Source of the DNA: Halobacteriaceae archaeon Tc-Br11_E2g27
GTDB taxonomy: Archaea; Halobacteriota; Halobacteria; Halobacteriales; Haloarculaceae
Direction of reading: 5' to 3'
NCBI GenBank assembly: GCA_001564135.1
Contig: LKNH01000135.1
Location: 1-7,151, forward strand
Length of the DNA stretch: 7,151 nt
This document shows, one piece after another, positions 6,505 to 7,151 of the stretch. Both the position numbers and the translations under genes were made by a program. The notes beneath the pieces are model-generated. The model did no database searches. It saw only the letters and a program-made list of their open reading frames with translations, and was not told the DNA's origin. Each line of letters begins with the position of its first letter. Positions within the stretch are counted from its first letter, which is position 1.

Positions 6505-7151
6505 TCAGGGCTCAAGCGGTGCACTAGCACGGTAGACAATTTGCATCGGTAGCCCTTTCGCATCCACGGGAGGTTCCGGTGGAAGCGTCCGAAGTGACCC
6601 TTGACCGGGACTTGCCGTATAGGCTAATACCACGGCATCAAGGACATCATCAACGGCCACATCGGACCCACCTGCCGCTTCTGCAGCATGCTGGACAACC
6701 GGTGCAGCCGAGGTGTCATAGGAAACAAGCGTACGCATTCGCTCGGCGTAGCCACCAGCCGTTCGCTTCGAATACTGAAGCGGCTCCCCGGCAAAGGCTC
6801 TGAAACATACCTCTGGATGTGATTCTACAAACGTCGCTCGTGCTTCAGGAACGTTACGCAGTAGGTCATCAACAGCGGCGATACCGTCGCTGATGGCAAA
6901 CGCTTGTTTTGAAAGTCCTTTTCCGGATTTACGTTCGTTCACCCGCTTTGCAGCAGGATATCTCCGCTTTCGCGTCGCCTCACGAACGGGTGGGGTAAAT
7001 ACCGAGGCACTTCGGGAACCAAGAACGGAACGGGCGAGGGAATCACAGTTCCTTCCTTCGCTACCTGATTCGACCAGTCCAATTGGGATATCGATGAGAA
7101 TTCGGGTAGCGGTCTCCTCATACTGCGCCCATAGTTGGCCAATTTCGTCGA
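6505..7151 (-). CDS. DUF429 family protein (N-terminus beyond window edge)
   Basis: The reverse-strand frame is open from the window edge to a TGA at 6505-6507, giving 214 codons with no stop. The GTG at 6942-6940 is an internal Val, not the start. Counting from the first full codon (7149-7147), the landmarks are RILIDIPIGL (Asp20, Pro22), the Cys35-Asp36 to Arg40 stretch, SVFTPPVREA (49-58), GKGLSKQAF (76-84), ESHPEVCFRAF (109-119) and DDVLDAVVLAYTA (167-179). These are the conserved blocks of DUF429 (COG2410), predicted to be RNase H-like nucleases with acidic residues as candidate metal ligands. The activity is unproven as far as I know. By family length, about 35-45 N-terminal residues, including the usual VGVDG-like first strand, are missing to the right. 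It is convergent with the kinase, so it is probably functionally separate. Confidence 0.85.
   Translation of the reverse strand, partial: DEIGQLWAQYEETATRILIDIPIGLVESGSEGRNCDSLARSVLGSRSASVFTPPVREATRKRRYPAAKRVNERKSGKGLSKQAFAISDGIAAVDDLLRNVPEARATFVESHPEVCFRAFAGEPLQYSKRTAGGYAERMRTLVSYDTSAAPVVQHAAEAAGGSDVAVDDVLDAVVLAYTASPGQGSLRTLPPEPPVDAKGLPMQIVYRASAPLEP

Noticed and set aside
6939..7142. 67-residue - strand frame beginning with ATG near the right edge
   Set aside because: The adjacent frame is open through the same bases and encodes conserved DUF429 blocks (ILIDIPIGL, SVFTPPVREA), so this one is a shadow.

Overview
The window reads as chromosomal DNA from a haloarchaeon (class Halobacteria). 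The proteins are strongly acidic and poor in lysine. The genes use archaeal TATA-type promoters. Several families are typical of this class: an amphi-Trp domain protein, an ArsR-like winged-helix regulator, and 7TM-PAS histidine kinases with an RHNLRND-type H-box. Two sampled 60-base lines come out near 55-57% GC, which is modest for this class. No rRNA, tRNA, CRISPR array or transposase gene is visible.

Left part (1-2457, all + strand): the C-terminal part of an AidB-like acyl-CoA dehydrogenase enters from the left edge. It is followed by a small amphi-Trp domain protein with a very acidic tail, which has its own promoter, and then a 12-helix major facilitator superfamily exporter that appears to begin with TTG.

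Middle (2458-3250): just after the transporter stop codon lies a striking 86-base interrupted palindrome. It has a perfect 22-base core and outer arms 19 bases long with two mismatches. It does not look like an ordinary terminator and may be a footprint or end of a small mobile element. A TATA-like box and a short winged-helix regulator follow, then a T-rich terminator and a 242-base gap with another candidate promoter.

Right part (3251-7151): two paralogous membrane sensor proteins overlap by ATGA and are probably translationally coupled. Both have seven N-terminal helices, a PAS domain and a kinase-like C-terminus. The second keeps every recognisable histidine-kinase motif. The first is an intact reading frame that has lost the phosphoacceptor histidine, the N-box asparagine and the ATP-binding glycine motifs, so it looks like a pseudokinase partner. 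No receiver-domain protein is in the window. A DUF429 family gene on the opposite strand converges on the active kinase with a 9-base gap and runs off the right edge.

The most interesting candidates are the coupled pseudokinase-kinase pair, possibly with the wHTH gene just upstream, and the large palindrome.
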